A DNA stretch of 45,034 nucleotides from Paracoccaceae bacterium (GTDB lineage Bacteria > Pseudomonadota > Alphaproteobacteria > Rhodobacterales > Rhodobacteraceae), in contig JAAFAB010000019.1 in NCBI GenBank assembly GCA_018222585.1, forward strand, positions 1 to 45,034. The letters run 5' to 3'. Shown here piece after piece: positions 45,031-45,034 of this stretch. The notes beneath the pieces were generated by a model, which searched no databases, was not told the origin of the DNA, and worked only from the letters and a program-made list of their open reading frames with translations. The translations under genes and the position numbers were made by a program. Positions within the stretch are counted from its first letter, which is position 1. Each line of letters begins with the position of its first letter.

Positions 45031-45034
45031 TCAC

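Noticed and set aside
44342..45034. Minus-strand ORF reaching the right edge
   Set aside because: It is antisense to the LysE and chorismate mutase genes and crosses two hairpins; no recognisable motif.

Overview
The window is a GC-rich chromosomal segment of an alphaproteobacterium. It most resembles the Rhodobacterales (Rhodobacter/Roseobacter group). The reasons are gene content and order (murA - DUF2948 - hisD - UPF0262 - low-molecular-weight phosphatase - infA - maf - RNase E/G - yacG next to tRNA-Phe), two TRAP permease genes with a DctP, and widespread ATGA stop/start overlaps. I cannot name the genus.

Layout. (1) 1-2755: end of a prophage or prophage remnant, with a tail-fibre-like protein carrying an SGNH hydrolase domain (5' end outside the window), a second particle-type protein, and the C-terminal stub of a tyrosine integrase that appears cut by an IS21-like terminus. 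It abuts the 3' end of tRNA-Phe(GAA). (2) 2756-11364, minus strand: core housekeeping block running from a 54-residue protein and murA down to yacG, with a three-gene nitrilase/GNAT/NTF2-like module inserted between the phosphatase gene and infA. (3) 11514-17591, plus strand: tRNA-Thr(GGT), catalase-peroxidase katG, and a NarL-type sensor kinase/response regulator pair. (4) 17711-21634, minus strand: an acyl-CoA synthetase and an MsbA-like ABC exporter half-transporter. (5) 21957-25810, plus strand: a two-gene molybdenum hydroxylase of NicAB type whose large subunit is fused through a membrane segment to a triheme cytochrome c. (6) 25815-36824: a divergent hydroxycinnamate (ferulate/p-coumarate) utilisation cluster. 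The minus arm holds feruloyl-CoA synthase, an SDR dehydrogenase, an acyl-CoA dehydrogenase and, further downstream, a class V aminotransferase. The plus arm holds a crotonase, a MarR regulator, an amidohydrolase and the TRAP transporter dctPQM. (7) 36881-41821: second MarR gene, tRNA-Gly(TCC), D-amino-acid dehydrogenase-like oxidase, a YqjD/YqjE-like stress membrane pair, an exported cupredoxin-fold protein without recognisable copper ligands, an SRAP protein and a DUF1992 protein. (8) 42300-44797: compact plus-strand operon of AraC regulator, stand-alone B3/B4 (PheRS-editing-type) domain protein, LysE exporter and chorismate mutase.

How the parts work together. Region 6 reads as uptake (TRAP), CoA activation, hydration, oxidation and side-chain cleavage of hydroxycinnamates, controlled by a MarR repressor with a clear 20-bp dyad between the two arms. 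No aldehyde dehydrogenase is present, and the crotonase keeps both catalytic glutamates. Both facts favour the CoA-dependent beta-oxidative route over the vanillin-forming aldolase route. Region 8 links an aromatic amino-acid biosynthetic enzyme, an amino-acid exporter and a PheRS-like editing domain, which suggests a role in aromatic or non-canonical amino-acid homeostasis; this is inference.
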